The translations under genes and the position numbers were made by a program. From Roseomonas xinghualingensis (GTDB taxonomy: Bacteria; Pseudomonadota; Alphaproteobacteria; Acetobacterales; Acetobacteraceae), in the NCBI RefSeq assembly GCF_025791835.1, contig NZ_JAOXLP010000001.1, forward strand, positions 458,534 through 522,533: a stretch of 64,000 nt of DNA, given 5' to 3'. The notes beneath the pieces were generated by a model, which was not told the DNA's origin, did no database searches, and saw only the letters and a program-made list of their open reading frames with translations. Below are positions 1 to 9,083 of this stretch, in pieces. Every line of letters begins with the position of its first letter. Within the stretch, counting starts at the first letter, position 1.

Positions 1-279
1 ACGCGCGGCTATGGTCTGGTGTTCGGCCGCACGGAGCGGCGGGCCATGTCCATGGCGCTGGTGGATCGTGCCTTGCGCGCGGAGGAGCTGGGGGAGGAGG
101 TGGCGGCACCCGCCCAGGACGAGGAATTCGTCCTCTCCCATTCCGACAATGTGGAGGCGACGGGCTTCCTCGAGCATCTGAAGCTGCCGCATTACGTGGA
201 CTTCCAGAGCGAGTTGGAAACCGTGCGTGCCATGCGCGCCGCCGCGATGCATGAAACCATGCGGGAGGCCGCGGAATGA
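1..279 (+). CDS. phnI: C-P lyase core subunit PhnI, C-terminal part (5' end outside window)
   Basis: The reading frame is open from base 1, so only the last 92 residues of PhnI are seen. PhnI belongs to the C-P lyase core complex (PhnGHIJ) and, with PhnG, H and L, joins alkylphosphonate to ATP by displacing adenine. The fragment includes the SHSDNVEATGFLEHLKLPHYVDFQSE stretch (residues about 46-71 of the fragment, not all quoted as motif) typical of the PhnI C-terminus. Its stop overlaps the start of phnJ by four bases, as expected for translational coupling in this operon. Identity rests on the C-terminal sequence and on phnJKLN following directly; phnG and phnH are presumably just upstream of the window. 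Confidence 0.9.
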   Translation, partial: TRGYGLVFGRTERRAMSMALVDRALRAEELGEEVAAPAQDEEFVLSHSDNVEATGFLEHLKLPHYVDFQSELETVRAMRAAAMHETMREAAE

Positions 280-1133
280 GCGCCGCGATGCAGGCCGAGG
301 GCTACAACTTCGCCTATCTCGACGAGGGCACGAAGCGGATGATCCGCCGCGCGCTGCTCAAGGCGGTGGCTGTGCCCGGTTGCCAGATCCCCTTCGGGTC
401 GCGTGAGATGCCGCTGCCCTATGGCTGGGGCACGGGCGGTATCCAGGTGACGGCGAGCGTGGTCGGGCCGGATGACGTGCTGAAGGTGATCGACCAGGGC
501 GCGGACGACACGACCAATGCCGTTTCCATCCGCCGCTTCTTCGCCCGCGTCGCGCCGGGGCTCCGTACGACGGAGCGCACGGCGGAGGCCAGCATCATCC
601 AGACCCGCCACCGCATTCCCGAGCTGCCGCTGCGCGAGGGGCAGGTGATGGTCTATCAGGTGCCGCAGCCCGAGCCGCTCTTCCGGCTGGAGCCCCGGCG
701 CGCCGAGACCAGGCGGCTTCATGCGCTGGCGGATTACGGGCTGATGCAGGTGAAGCTGTATGAGGATATCGCGCGGCATGGCCGCGTCGGCTCCTCCTAT
801 GACCATCCGGTGATGGTCGGCGGGCGCTACCTGATGTCGCCTTCGCCCATTCCCTCCTTTGACAATCCGAAGATGCACATGTCGCCCGCGCTGCAGCTCT
901 TCGGCGCGGGGCGCGAGCGGCGCCTCTATGCGGTGCCGCCCTATACCGATGTGCGGAGCCTGGATTTCGAGGACCATCCCTTCGTGCCGCTGCGCGCGAA
1001 CGGCACTTGCGCGTTGTGCGGCGCGCGGGACACCTATCTGGACGAGATGGTGACGGATGACCGGGGCGGGCGCCTCTTCGTCTGCTCCGACACCGATTAC
1101 TGCGGCACGCGGCAGGCGGAGGCAGTGGCATGA
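276..1133 (+). CDS. phnJ: Alpha-D-ribose 1-methylphosphonate 5-phosphate C-P lyase PhnJ
   Basis: PhnJ is the radical-SAM enzyme that breaks the carbon-phosphorus bond of ribose 1-alkylphosphonate 5-phosphate, releasing the alkane and a cyclic ribose phosphate. The 285-residue length is normal. Four cysteines at residues 245, 248, 270 and 276 have the same spacing (3, 22, 6) as the E. coli PhnJ cysteines 241, 244, 266 and 272, three of which hold the 4Fe-4S cluster. The glycine that carries the radical in E. coli (Gly32) is probably Gly35 here, in AVPGCQIPF. The start overlaps the phnI stop and the stop overlaps the phnK start, both by ATGA. Confidence 0.95.
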   Translation: MSAAMQAEGYNFAYLDEGTKRMIRRALLKAVAVPGCQIPFGSREMPLPYGWGTGGIQVTASVVGPDDVLKVIDQGADDTTNAVSIRRFFARVAPGLRTTERTAEASIIQTRHRIPELPLREGQVMVYQVPQPEPLFRLEPRRAETRRLHALADYGLMQVKLYEDIARHGRVGSSYDHPVMVGGRYLMSPSPIPSFDNPKMHMSPALQLFGAGRERRLYAVPPYTDVRSLDFEDHPFVPLRANGTCALCGARDTYLDEMVTDDRGGRLFVCSDTDYCGTRQAEAVA

Positions 1134-1909
1134 CGCCCGACGATCCCATTCTTTCGGCCCGCGGGCTGTCGCTGTCCTTCGGGGATGTGCGGGCGCTGGA
1201 CGAGGTTTCGATCGATCTCTGGCCGGGGGAGGTGCTGGCGATCGTCGGTGAATCCGGTTCCGGTAAATCCACCCTGCTGCGCGTGCTGGCGGGCGAGGCG
1301 CGGCCCGATGCCGGCGTGGTGACGCATCGCGATGCCGCCGGCAACGATCTGGACGTGCATGGCATGGGCGAGCCCGCGCAGCGCCGCTTGGCGCGCACCG
1401 AATGGGGCTTCGTGCGGCAGGATCCGCGCGACGGGCTTCGCATGGGCGTCTCGGCTGGCGGCAATGTCGGGGAGCGGCTGATGGCCGTGGGCGCGCGGCA
1501 TTACGGCGATATCCGCGCCGAGGCCTCGCGCTGGCTGGAGCGGGTGGAGATTGACCCCAATCGCATCGATGACCGGCCGGGGCATTTCTCGGGCGGCATG
1601 CGGCAGCGGTTGCAGATCGCGCGCACCCTCGTCACGCAGCCCCGGCTGGTGTTCATGGACGAGCCGACGGGCGGGCTGGATGTTTCCGTCCAGGCCCGTC
1701 TGCTGGATCTGATCCGGGGGCTGGTTAGTGACCTCGGCATCGCGGTGGTGCTGGTCACGCATGACATCGCCGCCGCGCGGCTTCTGGCGCATAGGCTGGT
1801 GGTGATGCGCCATGGCCGCGTGGTGGAGGAAGGGCTGACCGATCGCGTGCTGGACGACCCGCGCCATCCCTACACACAACTTCTCGTCTCCTCGGTGCTG
1901 GCGGCATGA
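1130..1909 (+). CDS. phnK: C-P lyase ABC-type subunit PhnK
   Basis: PhnK is an ATP-binding-cassette protein that docks on the C-P lyase core at PhnJ; it is not a transporter. The 259-residue protein has a Walker A motif (GESGSGKST, near residue 40), a signature region ([12 protein letters not shown]), Walker B ([12 protein letters not shown]) and the H-loop VTHD. It lies between phnJ and phnL with four-base overlaps on both sides. Similarity to oligopeptide-transport ATPases (DppD/OppD) is expected for PhnK; the operon position decides the call. Confidence 0.93.
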   Translation: MTPDDPILSARGLSLSFGDVRALDEVSIDLWPGEVLAIVGESGSGKSTLLRVLAGEARPDAGVVTHRDAAGNDLDVHGMGEPAQRRLARTEWGFVRQDPRDGLRMGVSAGGNVGERLMAVGARHYGDIRAEASRWLERVEIDPNRIDDRPGHFSGGMRQRLQIARTLVTQPRLVFMDEPTGGLDVSVQARLLDLIRGLVSDLGIAVVLVTHDIAAARLLAHRLVVMRHGRVVEEGLTDRVLDDPRHPYTQLLVSSVLAA

Positions 1910-2625
1910 ATGACCCGATGATGGAAAGCTGGGTTCTGAAGGCCGAGGGCCTTTCCAAGGGCTTCACCCTGCACCTGCAGGGCGGTGTCCGCATCCCCGT
2001 GCTGCGCGATGCGAGGCTGGTGGTGGCGCCGGGGGAATGCGTGGCGCTGTCTGGCCCTTCCGGCGCGGGCAAGTCCACGCTGATGCGGCTGTTGCAGGGC
2101 AATTACGGCGCGGATTCCGGTGCCATCCTGATCCGTCGGGCGGATGGTGGCGTGTCGGACCTCGCCACCGCCTCCCCGCGTGAGGTGAATGCGCTGAGGC
2201 AGGACACGATCGGGCATGTCAGCCAGTTTCTGCGCGTCATTCCCCGCGTATCCGCGCTGGAGGTGGTGGCGGCGCCGCTGATGGCGCGTGGCGTGGCGCG
2301 AGAGGTGGCGCTGGCCCGGGCCCAGGCCCTGCTGCGCCGGCTGAACCTGCCCGACCGGCTGCACGGCCTGCCCCCGGCCACCTTCTCGGGCGGCGAGCAG
2401 CAGCGTGTGAATCTGGCGCGCGGCTTCGTGGCCGATTTCCCGCTGATGCTGCTGGACGAGCCGACCGCCAGCTTGGATGCCGCCAACCGCGAGGTTGTCA
2501 TCGCCCTGATCGGTGAGGCGAAGGCACGCGGCGCGGCGCTGGTGGGCATTTTCCACGATGTGGAGGTGCGGGACCGCGTGGCCGACCGCGTGGTGGAGGT
2601 CGCGCCGCTGCGCGAGGCGGCATGA
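1906..2625 (+). CDS. phnL: C-P lyase ABC-type subunit PhnL
   Basis: PhnL is the second ABC-type ATPase of the C-P lyase pathway and, with PhnGHI, is needed to form ribose 1-alkylphosphonate 5-triphosphate. The 239-residue protein shows Walker [10 protein letters not shown], the signature [14 protein letters not shown], Walker [13 protein letters not shown] and a C-terminal FHD switch region. It resembles LolD/MacB-type cassettes, as PhnL proteins do. The start overlaps phnK and the stop overlaps phnN by four bases, so phnIJKLN behaves as one translationally coupled unit. Confidence 0.93.
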   Translation: MNDPMMESWVLKAEGLSKGFTLHLQGGVRIPVLRDARLVVAPGECVALSGPSGAGKSTLMRLLQGNYGADSGAILIRRADGGVSDLATASPREVNALRQDTIGHVSQFLRVIPRVSALEVVAAPLMARGVAREVALARAQALLRRLNLPDRLHGLPPATFSGGEQQRVNLARGFVADFPLMLLDEPTASLDAANREVVIALIGEAKARGAALVGIFHDVEVRDRVADRVVEVAPLREAA

Positions 2626-3164
2626 CAGGGCGCCTCATCGCCGTCGTCGGTCCTTCCGGGGCCGGCAAGGACACGCTGATGGAGGCCGCGCGGGAGGAGT
2701 TGCGGGGCGATCCGGCTTTCGTCTTCCTGCGCCGCGTCATCACCCGCCCGGCCGGTGCGGGCGGGGAGGATCATATGGCCGTGACGGAGGAGGGCTTCGC
2801 CGCGATGCGAGATGCGGGCGGGCTTGCCCTCTGGTGGCAGGCGCATGGCCTGCTCTACGGCCTGCCGCGTGCGCCGCTGGAAGCGCCCCTGGCCGCGGGG
2901 CAGGTGGTGGTGGCCAATCTGTCGCGCCAGGCCTTATCCGAGGCTGCCTTGCGCTACCCGCTGCGGGTGCTGGAGATCACCGCTCCGCTGGAGCTTCGCG
3001 CCGCCCGCCTGGCCGCGCGGGGACGGGAGACGGTGGAGGATGTGATGCGGCGCCTGGGCCGGCAGGCGCCGCTGCCGCCGGGATTGGATGTGAGGCAGGT
3101 GACGAACGACGCCAGCCTTCCCGAAGGGGTCGCGCAGGTGCTGGCGGGGCTGCGGGCGGGCTGA
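2622..3164 (+). CDS. phnN: Ribose 1,5-bisphosphokinase PhnN
   Basis: PhnN phosphorylates ribose 1,5-bisphosphate to PRPP, the last step that returns the C-P lyase ribose product to nucleotide metabolism. The 180-residue protein has the guanylate-kinase-like P-loop [10 protein letters not shown] at the N-terminus and the following RRVITRP segment typical of PhnN. It is the last gene of the visible phn operon. phnM, which acts earlier in the pathway, does not follow it and must be encoded elsewhere, probably upstream of the window or at another locus. Confidence 0.9.
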   Translation: MTGRLIAVVGPSGAGKDTLMEAAREELRGDPAFVFLRRVITRPAGAGGEDHMAVTEEGFAAMRDAGGLALWWQAHGLLYGLPRAPLEAPLAAGQVVVANLSRQALSEAALRYPLRVLEITAPLELRAARLAARGRETVEDVMRRLGRQAPLPPGLDVRQVTNDASLPEGVAQVLAGLRAG

Positions 3165-3165
3165 A

Positions 3166-3183
3166 CCCGCTTTCGGGCTTTTC
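3166..3183 (+). terminator. Possible weak terminator after phnN
   Basis: Two bases after the phnN stop codon, CCCG (3166-3169) and CGGG (3174-3177) can form a short stem with a CTTT loop, followed by CTTTTCC. The stem is only four base pairs, so the call is tentative. The spot lies between the convergent phnN and permease genes. Confidence 0.3.
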
Positions 3184-3185
3184 CT

Positions 3186-4517
3186 TCAGGCGCGGTGGAT
3201 GATGTTGCGTGGCGGCATCACGACATAGAGCACCAGGATCGCCGCCAGGATCGCCCCGGCCAGGGCCGGTGCGTGCCAGTCGCCGGTCATCACCCGGTTG
3301 ACCAGCAGGATCAGGCAGACCACAGCCCCGGCCGCAGGCACGAAGGAGGGTACCTCGAAGCCGCCATGCGGTTCCCCCGGGCGGCGCTGCAGGATGAACA
3401 GCGCTCCGTTTACCAGGGTGAACACCGTCAGCAGCAGCAGCACCGTGGCGGCGGCGAGCTGGCTGATATCGCCGGCCAGGAGCAGCGCGACCAGTACGAC
3501 GAGCAGCACCTGGATCGAGATATGCGGCGTGCGCCGGCCCGGGTGCACCCGTGCCAGCACCTCGGGCAGAAAGCCGTCACGCGCCATGCCATAGGCGAGC
3601 CGTGAGGCGGTGACGTAGTTCAGCAGGGCGGTGTTCGCGACTGCGAAGAGGGTGATGGCGACATAGCCCCAGAGCGGGAACCAGGGGGCCGCGACGGCCG
3701 TCACCGCCGCGAGGGGGGATGGGGCCTGGGCCAGTTCCCTGAAGGGCACCACCGAAACCGCCGTAACCGCGATGGCCATGTAGAGCAGGGTGGCGGCCAG
3801 CATGGCCGTAACGATGCCGATCGGCACGGTGCGGGCGGGATGGTGGCATTCCTCGGCGACGTTCAGGCTGTCCTCGAAGCCGATGAAGGAGAAGAAGGTC
3901 AGGATCGCGCCAGACAGCAGCAGGGAGGCACTGATGCCCTCAGACGAGGGGGTTTCCAGTAGGTCCACGCTGCCCCAGAAGGGGATGCCGACCAGAATCA
4001 CGAAGGCCAGGCCGCTGAACTCCACGGCTGTGCAGACGATGTTAAAGGCCATGCTCTCGCGGATGCCGCGGAGCACCACGCCGGTCACGACCAGCAGGAA
4101 GCCCAGCGCCACCAGGAACGGTGGAGCTCCGATCGGGAAGAGGACGAGAAGGTTCAGCGCCACCACACGGGATTGCGTCGCAACCGATGTGAGGCCCGAG
4201 GCCATCACCGCCAGCCCGACCAGCCAGGTCAGCAGCTGCATGCCATAGGCGCGCTGAGTGATGTAGGCGGCACCGCCGGCACGGGGGTAGCGGGAACCGA
4301 GGGAGGCATAGCTCAGCCCAGTCAGCAGCGCCGCCACCATCGCCACGGCGAAGCCCAGCCAGACTGCATTGCCCAGCTCGCCGGCCGCACGCCCGACCAG
4401 GCCATAGATGCCGGCACCGAGCATTCCACCCAGCGTATAGGCGAAGAGCTGGAACGGGCCGATGCTCCGGTGCAGCTCCGGCTGGCTTGAGGGCGCCCGC
4501 TCTTCCGGTTCTGACAT
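3186..4517 (-). CDS. APC-superfamily amino acid permease
   Basis: This 443-residue protein is an inner-membrane permease with about twelve hydrophobic segments. The N-terminal FQLFAYTLGGMLGAGIYGL matches the first membrane helix of APC-superfamily transporters, where the GAGIYG glycine motif contacts the substrate backbone. A charged N-terminal tail precedes it. The gene lies 109 bases downstream of phnE on the same strand and could be the last gene of the PhoB-type phosphonate uptake operon, although the gap allows a separate promoter. The substrate cannot be told from sequence; aminophosphonate-derived amino acids are only a contextual guess. Confidence 0.85.
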   Translation of the reverse strand: MSEPEERAPSSQPELHRSIGPFQLFAYTLGGMLGAGIYGLVGRAAGELGNAVWLGFAVAMVAALLTGLSYASLGSRYPRAGGAAYITQRAYGMQLLTWLVGLAVMASGLTSVATQSRVVALNLLVLFPIGAPPFLVALGFLLVVTGVVLRGIRESMAFNIVCTAVEFSGLAFVILVGIPFWGSVDLLETPSSEGISASLLLSGAILTFFSFIGFEDSLNVAEECHHPARTVPIGIVTAMLAATLLYMAIAVTAVSVVPFRELAQAPSPLAAVTAVAAPWFPLWGYVAITLFAVANTALLNYVTASRLAYGMARDGFLPEVLARVHPGRRTPHISIQVLLVVLVALLLAGDISQLAAATVLLLLTVFTLVNGALFILQRRPGEPHGGFEVPSFVPAAGAVVCLILLVNRVMTGDWHAPALAGAILAAILVLYVVMPPRNIIHRA

Positions 4518-4626
4518 CGCGGCGTTCTTTCCGATGCTATGTGGCAGCGTTCATCCTGAAAGTGGAATTGTCCAGCACAACATCCTGGCTGGAGGCGGCC
4601 GCCTTTGGGGCCGGCCGGCATCCGAC

Positions 4627-5490
4627 CTAGCGGCGCCCGGCGAGCGCCGCCCGCAGGCGGCCCGAGATGACGTCGATCACCCCTACCGCCGCCAGGATCA
4701 GCAGCACGATGAAGGAGACGACGTCCCATTCCAGCATGCGGATCATCTCCGACAGCATCAGCCCGATGCCGCCCGCCCCCACGATGCCAATGATGGTGGA
4801 GGAGCGCGTGTTGGACTCGAGCATGTATAGGACATGCCCAGCCATTACCGGCAGCACCGCCGGCAGCACGCCGAAGCGGATGCCATGCAGCTTACCGCCG
4901 CCCGAGGCAGTGACGCCTTCCACGGGTTTGCGGTCCGCCGCTTCGATCGCTTCGGAGAAAAGCTTGCCGAAGGTGCCGATATCGCTGGTCAGGATCGCCA
5001 GCACACCCGCGAAGGGACCGAGGCCCACCACGCTCACCCAGATCAACGCCCAGATCAGGGAGTCGATGCCGCGCACTCCGTCCAGCACGCGGCGGGAGAG
5101 AAAGTGAACGACCCGGCTGATGGAGGTGTTGCGGGCTGCCAGGAAACCCAGCGGGAAGGCAATGATGGCGGCGCCCAAGGTGCCGAGGAAGGCGATGGCC
5201 AGGGTTTCTGCCAGACCCTGGAAGATGAGCAGGGTGCGGGACCAGGTGCCGGGAGCCGGCGGCAGCATCAGTCCGAGGAAATGGATGAGTTGCCCGACGC
5301 CATCGATCAGCCGGGAGGGCGCGAAATCCAGCCGCCATAGCCCGATGGTCAGCAACATGATGGCGGCGAGAGCCAAGGCGCCAGCCTTCACGCGTGTGGG
5401 AGGAAGGGCACGGAAGTGTTGCGGATGGCGCGCCGTGATCGCGGCCATTTCGGCCAGGGCGGCATCGCGCAGGGTTGGGGACCGGCTCAT
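4627..5490 (-). CDS. phnE: Phosphonate ABC transporter permease PhnE (second copy in operon)
   Basis: This 287-residue inner-membrane permease belongs to the binding-protein-dependent transporter family. It carries the EAA-loop region with KPVEGVTASGG and the GIVGAGGIG segment seen in PhnE proteins, with about six membrane helices. Its start overlaps the stop of the preceding phnE by ATGA. Two adjacent PhnE permeases are common in phosphonate and phosphite transporters and probably form a heterodimer with PhnC as the ATPase and PhnD as the receptor. Confidence 0.92.
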   Translation of the reverse strand: MSRSPTLRDAALAEMAAITARHPQHFRALPPTRVKAGALALAAIMLLTIGLWRLDFAPSRLIDGVGQLIHFLGLMLPPAPGTWSRTLLIFQGLAETLAIAFLGTLGAAIIAFPLGFLAARNTSISRVVHFLSRRVLDGVRGIDSLIWALIWVSVVGLGPFAGVLAILTSDIGTFGKLFSEAIEAADRKPVEGVTASGGGKLHGIRFGVLPAVLPVMAGHVLYMLESNTRSSTIIGIVGAGGIGLMLSEMIRMLEWDVVSFIVLLILAAVGVIDVISGRLRAALAGRR

Positions 5491-6377
5491 GCGCGGGACT
5501 CCATGGCGCCGATCAGCCGGTGGCGCAGGCGCTCCGTGCCAAGGTCGATGAGCATGACGGTGAGAATGATCAGCAGCAGGATGGCGGCGACGTCATTGTA
5601 ATAGAACTTGCGGATCGCCTCGATCAGGTCCTGGCCGATGCCGCCGGCACCGACGAAGCCCAGTACGGAGGCTTGGCGCACATTGATCTCGAAGCGCAGC
5701 AGCGTATAGCTGGCGTAGTTGGGCAGCACCTGCGGCAGTACCGCGAAGCGCAGCATGGCCAGCCAGGAGGCACCGGCGGCGGAGGCGCCTTCCACCGGCT
5801 TCATGTCAATGTTCTCGGCCACCTCGGAGAAGAGCTTGCCAAGCGTGCCCATGCTGTGGATCGCGATGGCCAGCACGCCCGGCACGGGGCCGAGGCCGAA
5901 GGCGATGACGAAGATCAGCGCGAAGACGATGTCCGGTACTGTCCGGCAGAGTTCCAGGAAGCGACGTGCCGTACCGCGCAGCCAGCGGTTCGTTGCCAGA
6001 TTCGATGCGGTGCAGAAGGAAAGCAGGAAGCCGCCCAGCGTGCCGAGCGCCGTGCCGACATAGGCGATGAGCAGCGTGTCGAGGAGCAGGAGCCCCCATT
6101 TGCGCCAGCCCCAGAACCATTCCGCCGGGTCGGTCCAGACGCGGCCGGCGCCGGATTCCAGCGTGGTGATGCGGTCGAAATAGCCGAAGAAGGCCCCGGA
6201 ATGCTCCCAGAGCCGGGGCAGGTCCAGTTCGGCTACACGGGCCGCCAGCAGTGAGAGGGCGGCGATGGAGAAGGCAAGGATCAGGGCGCGGCGGCGAGGG
6301 GCGCGCGCGGCGGCGTGGTAGCCGTGCAGCAGTTCGGCAAGCCGGTCATCCGGCAGGCGCGCAAGGGCAGTGGCCAA
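5487..6377 (-). CDS. phnE: Phosphonate ABC transporter permease PhnE (first copy in operon)
   Basis: The protein is a PhnE-type permease of about 296 residues with the KPVEGASAAGA loop and the GFVGAGGIGQDL segment near the C-terminus. The start is placed at a TTG at 6377 because AGGAG stands eight bases in front of it and because this avoids overlapping phnD. The frame stays open upstream to an ATG at 6473, but that form would overlap the end of phnD by 23 bases. It is longer than the second copy at its N-terminus, where one extra hydrophobic stretch (RALILAFSIAALSLLA) precedes the permease core. Confidence 0.88.
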   Translation of the reverse strand: MATALARLPDDRLAELLHGYHAAARAPRRRALILAFSIAALSLLAARVAELDLPRLWEHSGAFFGYFDRITTLESGAGRVWTDPAEWFWGWRKWGLLLLDTLLIAYVGTALGTLGGFLLSFCTASNLATNRWLRGTARRFLELCRTVPDIVFALIFVIAFGLGPVPGVLAIAIHSMGTLGKLFSEVAENIDMKPVEGASAAGASWLAMLRFAVLPQVLPNYASYTLLRFEINVRQASVLGFVGAGGIGQDLIEAIRKFYYNDVAAILLLIILTVMLIDLGTERLRHRLIGAMESRA

Positions 6378-6450
6378 GATCAGGCTCCTGGAAATGGAGA
6401 CACTGCCCCGGCAAGGGGCCGGAGCGGCGTTCCAGTAATGAAGGCGGCGC

Positions 6451-7341
6451 CTAAGAGCGGCGGCGCAGCCCATCCACGAAGCGATTCAGCTCGATGATGG
6501 GGTTGTATTCAGCGTTGGTCGTTGGTTGCCAGGGCGCGGACTTGCCCTCATTGATGCGGCGGAAGACATCCGGCCTGGCCGTGGGCAGTTCGAGCACCGC
6601 GGCGCGGATGCCGGCGCGCAGGTCCTCGGGCAGGCTGTCCAGATAGGCCAGGGGGGAGTTCACGATCTGGTCGGACTTGAAGATGATGCGGAAATCCTCC
6701 GCCTTCACCATGCCCTTGCGTGCCATGCGCAGCAGGTTGCTCTCGGTCTCGTCGTTCCACCAGTTGGCGCACATGTCGATCGTGCCCTGGTTGAGCGCGA
6801 TCACCGCGTTCTCATGGCTGCCGGTATAGATGACGCGGCCGAAGAAGCTCTCTGGCGTGATGCCCATCTTGTTCAGGGCGAAGCGCGGCACGTTGTTGCC
6901 CGAGGTGGAGTTCGGATCGACCAGACCAAGATTCTTTCCCTTCAGGTCCTCGACCTTCTGATAGGGGCTGTCCGTTTTTACGTAGAAGACGGAGTGGTAG
7001 CCCTTGGTGCCGTCCAGGTTTACCTCGATGGCAAAGGCAGTGATGCGGGCGCCTGTCATCAGCGCGCGCGCGAAGGAGGAGGGGCCGTAGGAGGCGATGT
7101 GGATGTTGCCGGCGCGCTGGCCCTCGATCACCGCGGCATAGTCACTGGCGATGCGCAGCGTCACCTTCCTGCCAAGGCGGTTGGAGAGGTACTCGGTGAA
7201 GGGGTTCCAGCGCTCGGTCACGCCCGAAGCGTTTTCGGCCGGAATGATGGCGAAGACCAGCTCGGGTTGCTGGGCATGCGCCACGGCAGGCATCGCCAGG
7301 AGGGCAGTGGCGCCTAGCAGAGTGCGGCGTTGAATGATCAT
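6451..7341 (-). CDS. phnD: Phosphonate/phosphate-analogue periplasmic binding protein PhnD
   Basis: PhnD is the periplasmic receptor that delivers phosphonates to the PhnCE transporter. The 296-residue precursor starts with a signal peptide (RRTLLGATALLAMPAVAHA) cleaved near residue 23. The sequence FAIIPAENASGVTERWNPF matches the start of mature PhnD-family receptors, whose anion site is built from serine and threonine backbone contacts; TSGNNVPRFALNKMG is the second typical segment. A good ribosome binding site, AAGGAATTCC, precedes the ATG. It lies between phnC and the two phnE genes. Confidence 0.93.
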   Translation of the reverse strand: MIIQRRTLLGATALLAMPAVAHAQQPELVFAIIPAENASGVTERWNPFTEYLSNRLGRKVTLRIASDYAAVIEGQRAGNIHIASYGPSSFARALMTGARITAFAIEVNLDGTKGYHSVFYVKTDSPYQKVEDLKGKNLGLVDPNSTSGNNVPRFALNKMGITPESFFGRVIYTGSHENAVIALNQGTIDMCANWWNDETESNLLRMARKGMVKAEDFRIIFKSDQIVNSPLAYLDSLPEDLRAGIRAAVLELPTARPDVFRRINEGKSAPWQPTTNAEYNPIIELNRFVDGLRRRS

Positions 7342-7377
7342 CGGAATTCCTTTGATGCGTCCTGTGGCCCGTGGCCG

Positions 7378-8175
7378 TCAGGCTGAAACAGCGAAGGGCA
7401 GGGCAACGGGCGCGCAGGGGGCGGCATCCACCACTTCGTCGGCCTCAGGCCCGTAGAGTTCGCGCGCGGCGGCGGCATCCAGCGCATCCGGCGGCCCATC
7501 GAAGACCAAGCGGCCGGCGGAAAGCCCGACCAGCCGGTCGCAATAGCTGCGCGCGATGTCGAGCGCGTGCAGGTTGCACAGAACGGTGATGCCGAAGTCG
7601 CGGTTGATGCGCGCCAGCGCATCCATGACGATTCGTGTATTACGTGGATCGAGCGAGGCGATCGGCTCGTCCGCCAGGATGATGTCGGGTTCCTGCACCA
7701 GGGCGCGGGCGATGGCGACGCGCTGCTGCTGTCCGCCCGAAAGATGCTCCGCGCGCTGCGGCGCCAGTTCCGCGATGTCGAAGCGTTCCAGGGCGGAAAG
7801 GGCGATGGCCCGGTCCTCGGCGGACCAGAGGCGCAGCAGGGAACGACGGGCGGGAACCTGGCTCAGCCGCCCGACCAGCACATTGGTCAGTACATCTAGC
7901 CGGCCGGAGAGGTTGAACTGCTGGAACACCATGGCGCAGCGCGCCCGCCATTCGCGCAGCTCCCGGCCACGCAGCGCGGTGACGTCGCGCCCGTTCCAGA
8001 GGATTCGCCCGGCTGTGGGATCGGACAGACGGTTGATCATCCGCAGCAGGGTGGACTTGCCTGCGCCGGAACGCCCAATGACGCCCACGAAGCTGCCGCG
8101 TGGCACTTCCAGGCAGATATCATCGACCGCAATGCGGTCACCAAAGCGGCGGGTGAGGCCTTCGACAATCAGCAT
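7378..8175 (-). CDS. phnC: Phosphonate ABC transporter ATP-binding protein PhnC
   Basis: PhnC powers phosphonate uptake. The protein has Walker [18 protein letters not shown], signature [16 protein letters not shown], Walker [14 protein letters not shown] and the NLHALD switch region typical of PhnC. The start is placed at ATG 8175 (265 residues), giving the usual PhnC beginning [12 protein letters not shown]. The frame is open to an ATG at 8259, but that version would carry an unrelated N-terminal tail and would place the Pho-box-like repeats at 8210-8238 inside the coding region. No strong Shine-Dalgarno sequence is visible for the chosen start, consistent with a short leader. Confidence 0.92.
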   Translation of the reverse strand: MLIVEGLTRRFGDRIAVDDICLEVPRGSFVGVIGRSGAGKSTLLRMINRLSDPTAGRILWNGRDVTALRGRELREWRARCAMVFQQFNLSGRLDVLTNVLVGRLSQVPARRSLLRLWSAEDRAIALSALERFDIAELAPQRAEHLSGGQQQRVAIARALVQEPDIILADEPIASLDPRNTRIVMDALARINRDFGITVLCNLHALDIARSYCDRLVGLSAGRLVFDGPPDALDAAAARELYGPEADEVVDAAPCAPVALPFAVSA

Positions 8176-8209
8176 GGGCGGCGGCTTAAGGCTGCCCGCT
8201 GACTGCGGC

Positions 8210-8238
8210 GTGACGGTCCCGTGAAGGATCGGTGACGA
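8210..8238 (-). promoter_or_regulatory. Triple Pho-box-like direct repeat upstream of phnC
   Basis: Read on the minus strand, three 7-base units TCGTCAC, CCTTCAC and CCGTCAC are separated by exactly four bases each (CGAT and GGGA), giving an 11-base period. This is the architecture of PhoB sites, whose consensus unit is CTGTCAC/T. The element ends 34 bases upstream of the phnC ATG. The spacers are less AT-rich than in E. coli. The inferred role is activation of phnCDEE under phosphate limitation; binding has not been shown. Confidence 0.65.
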
Positions 8239-8443
8239 AGCTGGATGTGCCGGAGCCACGGCTTGGCGCTATGGCCGCAGCCATCGGCGATAAGGCAAAG
8301 ATCCTTGTGTCCGGCATGGCACCGGGGAGCAGCCACTCTGCGCGTCCAGTATAGCCATTTAAGGGTGACTTCCTGCGCAGGCGCCGCTTGCAACCCGTTG
8401 TCAAATTCAGTGTTGAGGCGGAATATTATCGTGGAGGGCAGGC

Positions 8444-9034
8444 ATGATGAAGGCGCATGGAATCGCCCTGGCGGGCCTGGTTCTCGCGGTACCGCTCCTG
8501 ATGGTGCCGGCGGTGGCGCAGCCGGCGCCGGGGCCGAGCCCGGGGCTTAGCTATGTGCAGCCGCTCGGTCAGGCGGCACTGATGCAGGTGCAGGAGCGGT
8601 TGAGGCAGGTCGGTGCCTATCCTGGCCGTCCGGACGGGGTATGGGGGCCTGACAGCCAGGCGGCGCTGGAGCGCTTTCAGCAACGGAACGGGCTTCAGGT
8701 CACCGGTCAGCTCAACCAGGCGACAGCGGCGACGCTGGGCCTCAATCCCGGTGACCTGCTGGCTGCGGGACCCGCCCCCTCTGCTGGTGCCCCGGCCGCT
8801 GATCCGGTGTCCGGCCCACTCAGCCGCGCGGCGGTGCGGAATGTGCAGGGAAGGCTGCGCGCGCTGGGCTTCTATCGCGGCGGCGTGGACGGCTTATGGG
8901 GTGCTGGCACCCAGGCCGCGATCGAACGCTTTCAGCAGGGGCGCGGGCTGCAGCCGACTGGACAACTCAACCCGGCCACGGCACAGGCCATGGGGCTTGA
9001 TCCCAACAATCTTGAGCTGCCCGTGCGCCAATAG
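8444..9034 (+). CDS. Secreted protein with two peptidoglycan-binding domains
   Basis: The 196-residue protein begins with a signal peptide (GIALAGLVLAVPLLMVPAVAQ) and then carries two PG_binding_1 repeats, about residues 38-95 and 123-185. Each repeat has the pattern VQxRLRxxGxYxGxxDGxWGxxTQAAxxRFQ followed by TGQLNxAT. This three-helix fold binds cell-wall peptidoglycan non-catalytically. No enzyme domain is attached, so it may be a periplasmic adaptor or a cell-wall tether. GGAGGGCAGGC in front of the start gives a good ribosome site. It is divergent from phnC and ends at a strong hairpin. Confidence 0.85.
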   Translation: MMKAHGIALAGLVLAVPLLMVPAVAQPAPGPSPGLSYVQPLGQAALMQVQERLRQVGAYPGRPDGVWGPDSQAALERFQQRNGLQVTGQLNQATAATLGLNPGDLLAAGPAPSAGAPAADPVSGPLSRAAVRNVQGRLRALGFYRGGVDGLWGAGTQAAIERFQQGRGLQPTGQLNPATAQAMGLDPNNLELPVRQ

Positions 9035-9042
9035 GCTGAGCG

Positions 9043-9074
9043 CGGCGCATCCGGCATGATTGCCGGATGCGCCG
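9043..9074. terminator. Bidirectional hairpin between convergent genes
   Basis: A perfect 13-base-pair stem (9043-9055 with 9062-9074) encloses the six-base loop ATGATT. It sits 8 bases after the stop of the peptidoglycan-binding protein and 9 bases before the stop of the convergent carbonic-anhydrase-like gene. There is no U-tract in either direction, so it may act with Rho or as an mRNA 3'-end barrier. Confidence 0.6.
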
Positions 9075-9083
9075 GGGACGCAT

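Noticed and set aside
192..977. Long minus-strand frame opposite phnI/phnJ
   Set aside because: It is a shadow of phnJ produced by GC-rich codons and has no family features.
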